Source: Pseudomonas sp. DY-1 (lineage in GTDB: Bacteria > Pseudomonadota > Gammaproteobacteria > Pseudomonadales > Pseudomonadaceae). From it: a stretch of 64,000 nucleotides of DNA. The notes beneath the pieces are model-generated. The model searched no databases. It saw only the letters and a list, made by a program, of their open reading frames with translations, and was not told the DNA's origin. Positions 50,579-59,668 of the stretch are shown here, piece by piece. The translations under genes were made by a program, and so were the position numbers. The stretch lies in assembly GCF_003626975.1 (NCBI RefSeq), contig NZ_CP032616.1, positions 4,061,001 to 4,125,000 of the forward strand. The letters are read 5' to 3'. Position 1 is the stretch's first letter. Each line of letters begins with the position of its first letter.

Positions 50579-51856
50579 TCAGGCCAGTTCGTCGAAGCAC
50601 TCGGCGACAATGGCGATGCCCTTGTCCAGTTGTGCGTCGGGAATGGTGACCGGCATCAGGAAGCGGATGACGTTGTAGTAGGTACCGCAGGACAGCAGGA
50701 TCAGGCCTTTTTCACGAGCCTTGGCCACGATCTTGCCAACCAGTTCGGCGGCCGGCTTGCTTTCGTCGCCGCCTTCGAACAGCTCGATGGCAACCATCGA
50801 ACCCAGGCCACGGACGTCGCCGATGACCTTGTGCTTGGCTGCGATTTCACGCAGGCCGGCCTTCAGGCGCTCGCCTACAGCCTGGCTGCGCTCCAGCAGT
50901 TTCTCTTCGTCGAACACTTTCAGCACGGCCAGGGCCGCGGCACAAGCGATCGGGCTACCGGCGTAGGTGCCGCCCAGGCCGCCGGGAGCGATGCTGTCCA
51001 TGACTTCGGCCTTGCCGACTACGCCGGAGATCGGGAAGCCACCGCCAACGGACTTGGCGAAGGTGGTCAGGTCAGGCACGACGCCCAGTTGCTCGGTGGC
51101 GAAGAAGGTGCCGGTACGGCCAGCGCCAGTCTGTACTTCGTCGGCGATCAGCAGGATGCCGTGCTGGTCGCACAGGGCGCGCAGGCGCTGCATGAAGGCC
51201 TTGGAGTTGACGTAGAAACCACCTTCGCCCTGAACCGGCTCGATGATGATGGCAGCGATGTCTTGCGGCTGGGCATCGTTCTTGAAGATGCGCTCGATGC
51301 TGGCGATGGACTCGTCTTCGCTGATGCCGTGCAGTTCGCACGGAGCCAGGGCACGGAACACGCCGCCCGGCATCAGGCCCATACCAGCGGAGTACGGAAC
51401 CACCTTGCCGGTCAGGGACAGGGTCATCATGGTGCGGCCGTGGTAGGCGCCGGTGAAGGCGATCACGCCAGCGCGGCCGGTGGCGGCGCGAGCGATCTTC
51501 ACGGCGTTCTCAACGGCTTCGGAGCCGGAGGTCACCAGCAGGGTCTTCTTGGCGAAGTCGCCCGGCACGCGCTTGGCGATCTCTTCGCAAAGCTCGATGT
51601 AGGGCTCGTAGGCCAGCACCTGGAAGCAGGTGTGGGTCAGCTTGGTCAGCTGCTCCTGAACGGCCTCGATCACTTTCGGGTGCAGGTGGCCGGTGTTCAG
51701 TACGGCGATACCGCCGGCGAAGTCGATGTACTCGCGGCCGTCGACGTCCCAGACGGTGGCGTTCTCGGCGCGCTCGGCGACGATCGGGTGGATCTGGCTG
51801 ACACCGCGGGCAACAGCGGCGGCACGGCGTTTCAGCAGGGATTCGTTCTTGCTCAT
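50579..51856 (-). CDS. gabT: 4-aminobutyrate--2-oxoglutarate aminotransferase
   Basis: A 425-residue class-III PLP aminotransferase. FAGGIAVLNTGHLHP, VTSGSEAVENAVKIARAATGR, FTGAYHGRTMMTLSLTGK and DEVQTGAGRTGTFFA are GabT landmarks; the Schiff-base lysine is in LTTFAKSVGGGFP. It transfers the amino group of GABA to 2-oxoglutarate, giving succinate semialdehyde. It follows gabD by 169 bp and ends at a terminator. No gabR-type regulator is next to it. Confidence 0.92.
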   Translation of the reverse strand: MSKNESLLKRRAAAVARGVSQIHPIVAERAENATVWDVDGREYIDFAGGIAVLNTGHLHPKVIEAVQEQLTKLTHTCFQVLAYEPYIELCEEIAKRVPGDFAKKTLLVTSGSEAVENAVKIARAATGRAGVIAFTGAYHGRTMMTLSLTGKVVPYSAGMGLMPGGVFRALAPCELHGISEDESIASIERIFKNDAQPQDIAAIIIEPVQGEGGFYVNSKAFMQRLRALCDQHGILLIADEVQTGAGRTGTFFATEQLGVVPDLTTFAKSVGGGFPISGVVGKAEVMDSIAPGGLGGTYAGSPIACAAALAVLKVFDEEKLLERSQAVGERLKAGLREIAAKHKVIGDVRGLGSMVAIELFEGGDESKPAAELVGKIVAKAREKGLILLSCGTYYNVIRFLMPVTIPDAQLDKGIAIVAECFDELA

Positions 51857-52025
51857 AAGTTCCTCACGGCCGCTCATCGGGCGGCGCAATCTCAAGGATT
51901 AATGCCCCCGGTAGGGGCCAGCGCAGCATTCGATGATCGACTGCGCGGGCTTGCCGGAGGCTCGTTTTCTCTAGGGGTGGAACTGGGGCGCCGCGCGCTC
52001 TTTCGCGCCTTGCCCCGTCTTTGGA

Positions 52026-53477
52026 TCAGATACCGCCGAGGCAGAGATACTTGATCTCCAGGTAATCCTCGATGCCGTATTTGGAACCTTCGCGGCCCAG
52101 GCCAGAAGCCTTCACGCCGCCGAAGGGCGCCACTTCGTTGGAGATCAGGCCGGTGTTGATGCCAACCATGCCGTACTCCAGGGCCTCGGCCACGCGGAAT
52201 ACGCGGCCCAGGTCACGGGCGTAGAAGTAGGAAGCCAGGCCGAATTCGGTGTCGTTCGCCATGGCGATGACGTCGGCTTCGTCCTTGAAGCGGAACAGTG
52301 GAGCCAGCGGACCGAAGGTCTCTTCCTTGGCCACGGCAGCGTTCTTCGGTACGTCGACCAGGATGGTCGGCTCGAAGAAGGTGCCACCCAGGGCGTGCGG
52401 TTTGCCACCGGCAACCACTTTGGCGCCCTTGGAAACGGCGTCGGCGATGTGCTCCTGGACCTTGGCCACGGCTTTCTCGTCGATCAGCGGGCCGGTGGTG
52501 GTGCCGTCTTCCAGACCGTTGCCGATCTTCAGCTTGGCCACAGCAGCCTTCAGCTTCTCGGCGAAGGCTTCATAGATGCCGTCCTGCACGTACAGGCGGT
52601 TGGCGCAGACGCAGGTCTGGCCGTTGTTGCGGTACTTGGAGATCAGCGCGCCTTCAACGGCGGCGTCCAGGTCGGCGTCATCGAAGACGATGAACGGAGC
52701 GTTACCGCCCAGTTCCAGGGAGACCTTCTTGATGTCCTTGGCGCACTCGGCCATCAGCTGACGGCCGATCTCGGTGGAGCCGGTGAAGGACAGCTTGCGC
52801 ACGACCGGGTTGCTGGTCAGCTCGCCACCGACTTCGCCGGCACTGCCGGTGACCACGCTCAGCACGCCTTTCGGGATGCCGGCACGTTCGGCCAGTTCGA
52901 CCAGGGCCAGGGCGGAGTAAGGAGTCTGGGAAGCGGGCTTGATCACCATGGTGCAGCCGGCGGCCAGAGCCGGGCCGGCCTTGCGGGTGATCATCGCGGC
53001 AGGGAAGTTCCACGGGGTGATGGCAGCGGTCACACCGATCGGCTGCTTGATCACGATCAGGCGCTTGTCGGGCTGGTGGCCGGGGATCACGTCACCGTAG
53101 ACGCGCTTGGCTTCTTCGGCGAACCACTCGATGAAGGAAGCGGCGTAGGCGATCTCGCCCTTGGCCTCGGCCAGCGGCTTGCCCTGTTCGATGGTCATCA
53201 GACGGCCCAGGTCGTCCTGGTTTTCCATCAGCAGCTCGAACCAGCGACGCAGTTTGTTGGCGCGTTCCTTGGCGGTCAGCGCACGCCAGGCCGGCAGAGC
53301 ACGCTCGGCAGCCTCGATGGCGCGGCGGGTCTCGGCGGTGCCCATCTTCGGCACGGTGCCGATGATTTCGCCAGTGGCCGGGTTGTTGACCTTGATGGTC
53401 TGGCCGCTGTCGGCGTCCAGCCAGGTGCCGTCGATATAGGCTTGCTGGCGGAACAGCTTGGCGTCTTTCAATTGCAT
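52026..53477 (-). CDS. gabD: NADP-dependent succinate-semialdehyde dehydrogenase
   Basis: A 483-residue aldehyde dehydrogenase. Catalytic Cys in NNGQTCVCANR, general base Glu in LELGGNAPF, and cofactor/active-site stretches ITPWNFPAAMITRK and SFTGSTEIGRQL. Length matches GabD exactly with the ATG at 53477; GGAG lies upstream. It oxidises the semialdehyde produced by GabT to succinate, feeding the TCA cycle. It is the first gene of the gabDT unit. A short palindrome lies 122 bp upstream. Confidence 0.93.
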   Translation of the reverse strand: MQLKDAKLFRQQAYIDGTWLDADSGQTIKVNNPATGEIIGTVPKMGTAETRRAIEAAERALPAWRALTAKERANKLRRWFELLMENQDDLGRLMTIEQGKPLAEAKGEIAYAASFIEWFAEEAKRVYGDVIPGHQPDKRLIVIKQPIGVTAAITPWNFPAAMITRKAGPALAAGCTMVIKPASQTPYSALALVELAERAGIPKGVLSVVTGSAGEVGGELTSNPVVRKLSFTGSTEIGRQLMAECAKDIKKVSLELGGNAPFIVFDDADLDAAVEGALISKYRNNGQTCVCANRLYVQDGIYEAFAEKLKAAVAKLKIGNGLEDGTTTGPLIDEKAVAKVQEHIADAVSKGAKVVAGGKPHALGGTFFEPTILVDVPKNAAVAKEETFGPLAPLFRFKDEADVIAMANDTEFGLASYFYARDLGRVFRVAEALEYGMVGINTGLISNEVAPFGGVKASGLGREGSKYGIEDYLEIKYLCLGGI

Positions 53478-53598
53478 CTCTGTCTCCTTCACACCGGCGC
53501 TGCACGGGCGCCGGGGCAGGTTGTTGTTCTTCAGCCAATGCGGGATTGGCCAGGACGGAGTGATTGGAACGGCCCGGCTTATGGAGGGGCGAGGGGGC

Positions 53599-53614
53599 GT
53601 TTGAAATCTCAAAC
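53599..53614. promoter_or_regulatory. Palindrome GTTTGA-AATC-TCAAAC upstream of gabD
   Basis: Perfect 6-bp arms in the 321-bp gap between gabD and the tRNA gene. The gap is AT-richer than the genes, with AAACTTAAGGGCAATAGG and GATAAAATC nearby, and has no coding frame. Candidate site for GABA control. Confidence 0.4.
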
Positions 53615-53798
53615 GGAATCCTAGGGTGCGAGAAACTTAAGGGCAATAGGCCGTTCGATAAAATCAACAAAAAGTGGGTGCAGTTTGTCGAAATCCTGAT
53701 CAAAGATGACCAGAAGCGGCACCATCGTTCAACATTGCGAACAAGGTTTTGCCGCATGGACGCAAGGGTCTGACATCGGTATCATGGCGCCCCCATAC

Positions 53799-53875
53799 GC
53801 ATCCGTAGCTCAGCTGGATAGAGTACTGCCCTCCGAAGGCAGGGGTCGTGGGTTCGAATCCCGCCGGATGCGCCA
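53799..53875 (+). tRNA. tRNA-Arg (anticodon CCG)
   Basis: Seventy-seven bases with encoded CCA. Acceptor stem GCATCCG/CGGATGC, D-arm with AGCTCAGCTGGATAGAGT, anticodon stem CTGCC/GGCAG around CTCCGAA (anticodon CCG at 34-36), and T-arm GGGTTCGAATCCC. All four helices pair. It reads arginine CGG codons. A terminator hairpin follows immediately. Confidence 0.96.
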
Positions 53876-53880
53876 AATCA

Positions 53881-53905
53881 GAAAGCCCGCCAAGTGCGGG
53901 CTTTC
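53881..53905 (+). terminator. Terminator after tRNA-Arg
   Basis: GAAAGCCCGC (53881-53890) and GCGGGCTTTC (53896-53905) pair perfectly around CAAGT. Confidence 0.85.
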
Positions 53906-53935
53906 GCGTTTCTGGTCGAAAGGCGACGTGCGCTG

Positions 53936-54928
53936 TCAGTCAGCTGATTCCCCGCAGAGATCGAGCGCAAGCCAGCGCTCCACTTCTGCCTGAGCCAGGC
54001 CAGCACCAAGCAGACTGAATAGTTTGCCCAGGGCTGCCTCGCGGGTCATGCCATCGCAGGAGACCAGGCCGCTGCTGGCCAGCTGGCTGCCGGCAGCATA
54101 GACGCCGAACTTCACTGCGCCTTCAGGGCATTGGCTGATAGCCGCCAGGACTACGCCGCGTGCGTGGGCGTCCTTGAGGGCGCTGAGGATGTCGGCGTTG
54201 TCCGAAGGGCCGGTGCCGCTGCCATAGCACTCCAGCAGGAGCCCCTGGACGCCGCTATCCAGCACCGCGCGCAGCTGCGTTGCGGCGAGACCGGGGAACA
54301 GCGGCTGCACGGCGAGGCTGACCGGCTGGCGCTGCATGTGGTAGTCCAGCTCGGCCGGGAATGTCGAGGCGCGCTGGCCATTGCGCAAGCGCCGGGCTTC
54401 GATGAAGGCGTCAAAGGCATCGCTCTTCTGCTTGCTGGCGCGAGTGCCATTGAGCAGCAGACCGTTGAAATAAAGGTGCACGCCGGGAGCAACGCCTGCG
54501 GCCAGCAGCGCCAGGGCGCCAAACAGGTTTGGCCAGGCATCGCCGCCATCGACGCCGGCAGGCTGCATCGAGCCGGTAAGCACTACCGGCACCGGTAGGC
54601 CGAGAAGCAGAAAGGACAGTGCAGCGGCGCTGTAGGCCAGGGTGTCGGTGCCATGCAACACCAGTACCGCATCGCAACTGTCCCGCTCCACTCCTTCGAC
54701 GATGGCATCGCGCATAGTCAACCAGTTGGCCTGGGTCATGTTGGCGCTGTCCAGCAGCGGCAGCAGTTCGCGGAACATCCATGGTGGCGTCGGACGCTGC
54801 GGCTGGGTGGCCTGCTCGGCGCGTAGCCGGGCCTCGAATCCCGAGGCCGGTGCGAGGCCGGCATCGGTCATCTGCATGCCGATGGTGCCACCGGTATAGA
54901 GCACCAGGAGTTTGCGGGAGGGGGACAT
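53936..54928 (-). CDS. ansA: Type I (cytoplasmic) L-asparaginase
   Basis: A 330-residue protein without signal peptide. Catalytic threonines are in the first motif YTGGTIGM (Thr15) and the second [10 protein letters not shown] (Thr94, Asp95). The N-terminal domain contains [11 protein letters not shown], and the C-terminal domain [15 protein letters not shown]. It hydrolyses asparagine to aspartate and ammonia. It is convergent with the tRNA and does not share an operon with the next genes. AnsA-type size and no export signal argue against the periplasmic type II enzyme. Confidence 0.88.
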   Translation of the reverse strand: MSPSRKLLVLYTGGTIGMQMTDAGLAPASGFEARLRAEQATQPQRPTPPWMFRELLPLLDSANMTQANWLTMRDAIVEGVERDSCDAVLVLHGTDTLAYSAAALSFLLLGLPVPVVLTGSMQPAGVDGGDAWPNLFGALALLAAGVAPGVHLYFNGLLLNGTRASKQKSDAFDAFIEARRLRNGQRASTFPAELDYHMQRQPVSLAVQPLFPGLAATQLRAVLDSGVQGLLLECYGSGTGPSDNADILSALKDAHARGVVLAAISQCPEGAVKFGVYAAGSQLASSGLVSCDGMTREAALGKLFSLLGAGLAQAEVERWLALDLCGESAD

Positions 54929-54990
54929 GTTTTCTCCGTTCTTATTAGTACTGCAGTCCTCCGCATCCTAATCCCGCGTCCCCTGGCGGC

Positions 54991-55848
54991 CTATCTGATT
55001 CTGCCGGCCCGCTGCGCCGGATCGCCGTATCCCTGGGTGATGCGATCGATCACCACGGCCAGCGCCACGATGGCCAGGCCCGCTTCGAAACCCAGGCCCA
55101 CGTTCAGGGTCTGGATACCGGTCAGCACGTCCTCGCCCAATCCGCGGGCGCCGATCATGGACGCGACCACCACCATGGACAGGGCCATCATCACCGTCTG
55201 GTTGAGGCCGGCCATGATGGTCGGCAGGGCCAGGGGCAACTGTACGTAGCGCAGGCTCTGCCAGCGATTGGCGCCCAGGCAGGCAGCAGCCTCGGTGACC
55301 GATACATCCACTTGGCGGACACCCAGCTCGCTGAGTCGGATCAGCGGCGGCAGGGCATAGACCAGGGTGGCGAAAATGGCCGGCACCTTGCCGAGGCCGA
55401 AGAGCATCAGCACCGGGATCAGGTAGACGAAACTCGGCAGCGTCTGCATGACGTCCAGCATCGGCATCAGAAGGCGCCGCGCCAGTGGCTTACGTGCCAG
55501 AAGGATGCCGATGGGCACGCCCACCAGAACGCTCAGGCAGGTCGACACCAGCACCAGGGCGCAGGTCTGCAGCAGCTTGTCCCAGAGACCGACCACGCCG
55601 ATGAGGAAGAGCAGCCCCACCAGGACAGCCGCCCGGCGCCAACTGCGCGAGGCATGCCAGGCAAGACCACCGACCAGGGACAGGAGCAGCCACCAGGGAC
55701 AGACGCGCAGCAGGCCTTCGATGCCGGCGACCAGCTGCAGAAGACTGTCGGAGACCTCGCGGAAAGCATCGCCGTAATGGAGAACGAGCCAGTCGACGAA
55801 GCGGTTCACCGCGTCGGCGATGGAGTAGTGCAGGGATTGCGGGAACAT
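54991..55848 (-). CDS. ProW/OpuAB-like ABC transporter permease (quaternary amine type)
   Basis: A 285-residue permease with about seven membrane segments. VGVPIGILLARKPLARRLLMPMLDVMQTLPSFVYLIPVLMLFGLGKVPAIFATLVYALPPLIRLSELG is the ProW-family core; the coupling region is [24 protein letters not shown]. It starts 4 bp after the binding-protein gene in the same operon as a TonB receptor. No ATP-binding gene lies anywhere in this cluster, so a ProV-type ATPase must come from elsewhere or the permease is used in an unusual way. The ligand may be betaine-like. Confidence 0.82.
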   Translation of the reverse strand: MFPQSLHYSIADAVNRFVDWLVLHYGDAFREVSDSLLQLVAGIEGLLRVCPWWLLLSLVGGLAWHASRSWRRAAVLVGLLFLIGVVGLWDKLLQTCALVLVSTCLSVLVGVPIGILLARKPLARRLLMPMLDVMQTLPSFVYLIPVLMLFGLGKVPAIFATLVYALPPLIRLSELGVRQVDVSVTEAAACLGANRWQSLRYVQLPLALPTIMAGLNQTVMMALSMVVVASMIGARGLGEDVLTGIQTLNVGLGFEAGLAIVALAVVIDRITQGYGDPAQRAGRIR

Positions 55849-55852
55849 GACG

Positions 55853-56866
55853 TCAGAGACTCCCGCGCACGCGCTCAGCGACGTCGGCTGGTACCCATGC
55901 CTGCCAGATGGCGGGCTGTTCGCGGAGGAAGCGTTCGGCTGCCTGGCGCGGCGGCAGTCGTTTCTCGCTCATCTCCGCCAGGGTGCTGTTGAGCAGCCCG
56001 ATGGGCAGGTCGACCTTCTCGAAGAAGGTCACCAGCTCCGGGTACTCGGTGCGGAAGGGGGCGGAGACACCGATGGTCAGCCGCGCCGGCATGGAGCGCG
56101 TGCCGCGCGGATTGGGGTTTCGCGCATCGGCCAGGGTCTTCCACGCTTCGGCGTTGAAAGGCGGTTCTTCCAATTGCACCAGCTTGTAGCGACCCAGCAG
56201 CGGGGTTGGCGACCAGTAGTAGAAGAGCACCGGTTTGCCGCGGCGTATGGCCGAGCCGATTTCGGCATCCAGCGCCGCGCCGGAGCCGGTGCGGAAATTG
56301 ACGAAGCTGTCGGTGAGGCCATAGGCCTTGAGCTTCTGGCTGTTGACGATTTCCGAAGTCCAGCCGGTGGGGCTGTTGAGGAAGCGACCCTTCTCGGGGC
56401 TTTCCGGGTCACGAAAGACCGCTTTGTAGCGCGGCAAGTCCGCCACCGAGCGCAGGTCCGGCGCCAGGGCCGGGATGCCACGCTCCGGGTCACCCTTGAT
56501 CACATACTCGGGCACCCACCAACCTTCGGTGGCGTGCTTGACGGTATCGCCGAGGGCGAACACCTTGCCCTCGCCTTCGGCCTTGATCCAGGCCGGACTG
56601 CGCCCGGCCCACTCCTCGCCTATGACTTGCACGTCGTCCCGCGCCAGGGCCGCCTCCAGGCTGACAGTGCTGCCGGGCAGGGTTTCAGTGCGATAGCCAT
56701 AACCCTTCTCCACCAGCAGGCGGAGTAGCTCGGTGATCAGGCTGCCGCTTTCCCAGGTGATGTCGGCGAAATGGATGGGTTGGCGCTGCTCCGCCGCAGG
56801 CAGGGACTGCGCAAGCAGCCCCAGGGCCAGCAGCGAGCCGCCCAGCAGTTTCTTGATGGTGGTCAT
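55853..56866 (-). CDS. ProX/OpuAC-like ABC substrate-binding protein
   Basis: A 337-residue exported protein; signal peptide MTTIKKLLGGSLLALGLLAQSLPAAE. OpuAC-type features: IHFADITWESGSLITELLRLLVEKGYG, VIGEEWAGRSPAW, FRTGSGAALDAEIGSAIRRGKPVLFYYWSPTPLLGRYKLVQLEEPPF. Tryptophan/tyrosine-rich segments are compatible with a cation-pi box for quaternary amines. GAGGT supports the ATG. It lies 34 bp after the TonB receptor gene, so outer-membrane uptake and periplasmic capture are co-expressed. Actual ligand unknown. Confidence 0.82.
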   Translation of the reverse strand: MTTIKKLLGGSLLALGLLAQSLPAAEQRQPIHFADITWESGSLITELLRLLVEKGYGYRTETLPGSTVSLEAALARDDVQVIGEEWAGRSPAWIKAEGEGKVFALGDTVKHATEGWWVPEYVIKGDPERGIPALAPDLRSVADLPRYKAVFRDPESPEKGRFLNSPTGWTSEIVNSQKLKAYGLTDSFVNFRTGSGAALDAEIGSAIRRGKPVLFYYWSPTPLLGRYKLVQLEEPPFNAEAWKTLADARNPNPRGTRSMPARLTIGVSAPFRTEYPELVTFFEKVDLPIGLLNSTLAEMSEKRLPPRQAAERFLREQPAIWQAWVPADVAERVRGSL

Positions 56867-56900
56867 GGGCACCTCATAGCGTCCTTGGATGGGTGGCCGG

Positions 56901-59555
56901 TCAGAAGTCGTAGCTGAGCCGGGTGTAATAGAAGGCCCCTTCCGGCGCTGCCGGGGCCAGGTAGCTGTACTGCTGCGCTGGGGTCTGCCGCAGGCGCGGG
57001 TTGAAGTCGTCGGGATGGCTGTCGAAGAGGTTGTTGGCGCCCACCGAAAGGCGCAGCTGCTGGGTGAACGCATAGTTCACATCCAGGTCGGTGACCCACT
57101 GGGCGGAGAAGGTCTGGTCGAACTGGGCATTGCTGGCGGAGGCGGCGTACTTGCGGTACTCGCCGTAGCGGGTCTGGTAGAGGCTGACCGTCCAGGGCCC
57201 CAGGCGATGCACGGCGCCCAGCACGAGCTTGTCTTCCGGGTAGCCGTGTTCCAGGTAGCCACGGGACTCACGGGTGACCGTCTCGAAACCGTGGGGGTTG
57301 GCGTGGACCTTCTCGATGCGGGTGCGGGTCCGTGTGTAGCCGGCGGAAAGGTCGAGGTCACCGTAGACGTCCAGGTCGATCTCGTACTTGCCGACGATAT
57401 CGACGCCGCGGGTGCGGGTATCGGCGGCGTTGGTCATGAACTGCGCCCAGGCGTACTGGCCAAAGCCCGCAGCGGTGAGAATCGCCTCGGCCTCCGGGCC
57501 GGAGATTCCGCCGCTGAATAGAATGCGATCGCGGATGTCGATCTGATACGCATCGATGGTCAGCGAAGCATGGTCGCTGGGGCGAAACACCAGGCCGAGG
57601 GAGTAGTTGGTGGACTTCTCCGGCTTGAGGTCCTGGGCACCGAGGGCCTGCGCGGCCGGGTGGCTGACCGGCAGCATGCGGGTGAGTACAGGATTGCCGT
57701 TGGCGTCGACGTTGGTGGTGGTGGTCCAGGAGGTGCCGATCTGCCCCAGGGTGGGCGCCCGGTACGCATTGTTGAGGGTGCCGCGCACGCCAATCTCCGG
57801 GGTCAGCTCGTAGCGCGCCGAGATCTTGCCGGTGCTGGTGGTGCCGAAGTCATCGTAGTGCTCGGTGCGTCCGGCCAGGCCGAACTGGAATTTCTCGGTG
57901 AGTTGGGTTTCCAGGCCGAGGTAGATGCCGCCGACCTCGCGCTTGTAGGTGCCGGCATCGTCCGGTTGCAGGCCGGAAGCCTGTATGGCACCCACTTGCA
58001 CGCCATCGATACCGCCGAAGGAGTAGGAGGCAAAGTCGCCTTCCTCCAGTCGGTATTCCTCTTCACGCCAGGCCGCGCCGGCGGAGAAGGTCAACGGACT
58101 GGCGGCCCAGTCGACATCGAGATCGCGGACGTAGTCCAGGGCAAGGTTGGTCTGCTCGTTGATCAGGGTGGCGACTTCGAAGCGTGTCGGGCTCGCCGCC
58201 CCATAGCTCGGGTTGACGGTGTTGAAGGCCTTCTCGTCATGCTTGTCGCGGCCGTAGGTGGCACTGAAATCGAAGCGACCGATGTCGGCATCCTCGAAAC
58301 GAGAACCCAAGGTCAGCGCCCCGTCTTCATAGCGATAGCGATACTTGGGAATGGTGCCGTCGGGGTAGATCGCCGGCACGTTGTTCGGGCTGCCGGCCAG
58401 CAGCGGCGGGGTGTTGTTGAAGGATTCGTCCTGGCCGTAGGTAGCGAAACTGTAGAGACGCCAGCGGTCGTCCAGGCCGACTTCGGCATTGGCCGCCAGA
58501 TTGTACTTCTCGCGGCTGGCACCACCCCAACGCGGGTCTTGCACCTTGCCTTCGGCGACGAACTTGTCGCCGATATCGGTGGGCTTGTTGTTCAGCCCAT
58601 TGGCACTGAGGGTGAGGAAACCATCGCCGGGCAAGGCCAGGCCGTGCCAGACATCCGCGGACTTGCTGAAGCCGTCGCCTTGGCCGTACTGGCCAACGCG
58701 TGCGTTGGCCTGGCCACCGTTGTCGCGCTCCTTGAGGACGATGTTGATCACCCCGGCCACGGCATCCGAGCCGTACTGTGCGGAGGCACCGTCGCGCAGC
58801 ACTTCGATGTGGTCGACGGCGCTGATCGGGATCATGTCCAGGTCTACCGGCTGGGCGCCGATGAATGGCACGCCGCCAGAGATATTGACCACCGCCGAGG
58901 CATGGCGGCGCTTGCCGTTCACCAGCACGAGGGTCTGATCCGGGGACAGGCCTCGCAGGGATGCGCCCTTGGGGTCCTGGCCACGAGTGGCGCTCTGGTT
59001 CTGCGGGAAGTTGAACGAGGGCAGCAGCTGGAACAGCGCTTGGTTTAGGCTGGTGGCCCCGATGCGGACCAGTTCCTTGCTGTCGATGACATCCACTGGG
59101 GCAGCACTGGTCAGGGCAGTAGTGTCGTGGCGGCGGGTACCGACGGAGATTACTCGCTCCAGCACCGGCTCCTCCGGCACTGCGGCCCGGGGCACGACCT
59201 GGGTGGATGGCGGCGCGACGGGACGCTCGCCGCTGCCCTTGACGATGAAGGCGCCAGCCGGGCTGACCTGCAGCTCAAGACCAGTGCCCCGCAGGGCAGC
59301 ATTCACTGCCTGGGTTGCCGAAAGATCGCCTTCCACGGCGGCAGCGGAAAAGCGGCCCACTTCAGGCGTAAAGGAGATGACCTGCCCACTCTGACGACTG
59401 ATGCTGAGCAGTACCTCGTCCAGCGGACCGGGTGCGATGTGGAAGCTGTGCCGGGTTTCTTCGGCCGCGTATGCGCAAGTGAGGATGAAGCTGGCCAGCG
59501 GGCCGAGGGCAAAGGCCGCAAGACGACGGCGATTCGAAGCAGCGATAGGACGCAA
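56901..59555 (-). CDS. TonB-dependent receptor with STN signalling domain (FecA-type transducer)
   Basis: About 884 residues if begun at a TTG at 59555, which has GGGGGAG five bases before it and opens directly into a signal peptide (AAFALGPLASFILTCAYA). An ATG at 59609 has no ribosome binding site. The mature protein starts with an STN domain (HSFHIAPGPLDEVLLSISRQSGQVISFTPEVG...), then a plug (about 120-270) and a 22-strand type barrel ending YYTRLSYDF with terminal Phe. The STN domain contacts a FecR protein, here encoded just upstream. The ligand is unlikely to be typical ferric siderophore given ProX/ProW in the same operon, but it is unknown. Confidence 0.85.
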   Translation of the reverse strand: MRPIAASNRRRLAAFALGPLASFILTCAYAAEETRHSFHIAPGPLDEVLLSISRQSGQVISFTPEVGRFSAAAVEGDLSATQAVNAALRGTGLELQVSPAGAFIVKGSGERPVAPPSTQVVPRAAVPEEPVLERVISVGTRRHDTTALTSAAPVDVIDSKELVRIGATSLNQALFQLLPSFNFPQNQSATRGQDPKGASLRGLSPDQTLVLVNGKRRHASAVVNISGGVPFIGAQPVDLDMIPISAVDHIEVLRDGASAQYGSDAVAGVINIVLKERDNGGQANARVGQYGQGDGFSKSADVWHGLALPGDGFLTLSANGLNNKPTDIGDKFVAEGKVQDPRWGGASREKYNLAANAEVGLDDRWRLYSFATYGQDESFNNTPPLLAGSPNNVPAIYPDGTIPKYRYRYEDGALTLGSRFEDADIGRFDFSATYGRDKHDEKAFNTVNPSYGAASPTRFEVATLINEQTNLALDYVRDLDVDWAASPLTFSAGAAWREEEYRLEEGDFASYSFGGIDGVQVGAIQASGLQPDDAGTYKREVGGIYLGLETQLTEKFQFGLAGRTEHYDDFGTTSTGKISARYELTPEIGVRGTLNNAYRAPTLGQIGTSWTTTTNVDANGNPVLTRMLPVSHPAAQALGAQDLKPEKSTNYSLGLVFRPSDHASLTIDAYQIDIRDRILFSGGISGPEAEAILTAAGFGQYAWAQFMTNAADTRTRGVDIVGKYEIDLDVYGDLDLSAGYTRTRTRIEKVHANPHGFETVTRESRGYLEHGYPEDKLVLGAVHRLGPWTVSLYQTRYGEYRKYAASASNAQFDQTFSAQWVTDLDVNYAFTQQLRLSVGANNLFDSHPDDFNPRLRQTPAQQYSYLAPAAPEGAFYYTRLSYDF

Positions 59556-59610
59556 GATGACTCCCCCAAGGAATCCATTGTGGCGCTGCTCCCTGCAGCG
59601 CCTTCGCATG

Positions 59611-59654
59611 GGGTGTGCATCGGCGCTGCGGAATCTTGCAGATCGTTTGGTTAT
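59611..59654 (-). promoter_or_regulatory. 44-nt cis element upstream of the TonB receptor operon (copy 1)
   Basis: It lies between the fecR-like stop and the receptor start. It matches the element at 63080-63123 at 33 of 44 positions. On the minus strand it begins with the nearly invariant ATAACCAAACGATCTGCA and ends with a GCGCCGATGCACA block. Probably the target of the local ECF sigma factor or a co-regulator. Confidence 0.6.
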
Positions 59655-59668
59655 GGCCTTAGAACCGC

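Noticed and set aside
53799..53875. tRNA-Arg 3' end as an integration site for a mobile element
   Set aside because: No integrase, direct repeat of the tRNA 3' end or foreign-looking genes were seen on either side.
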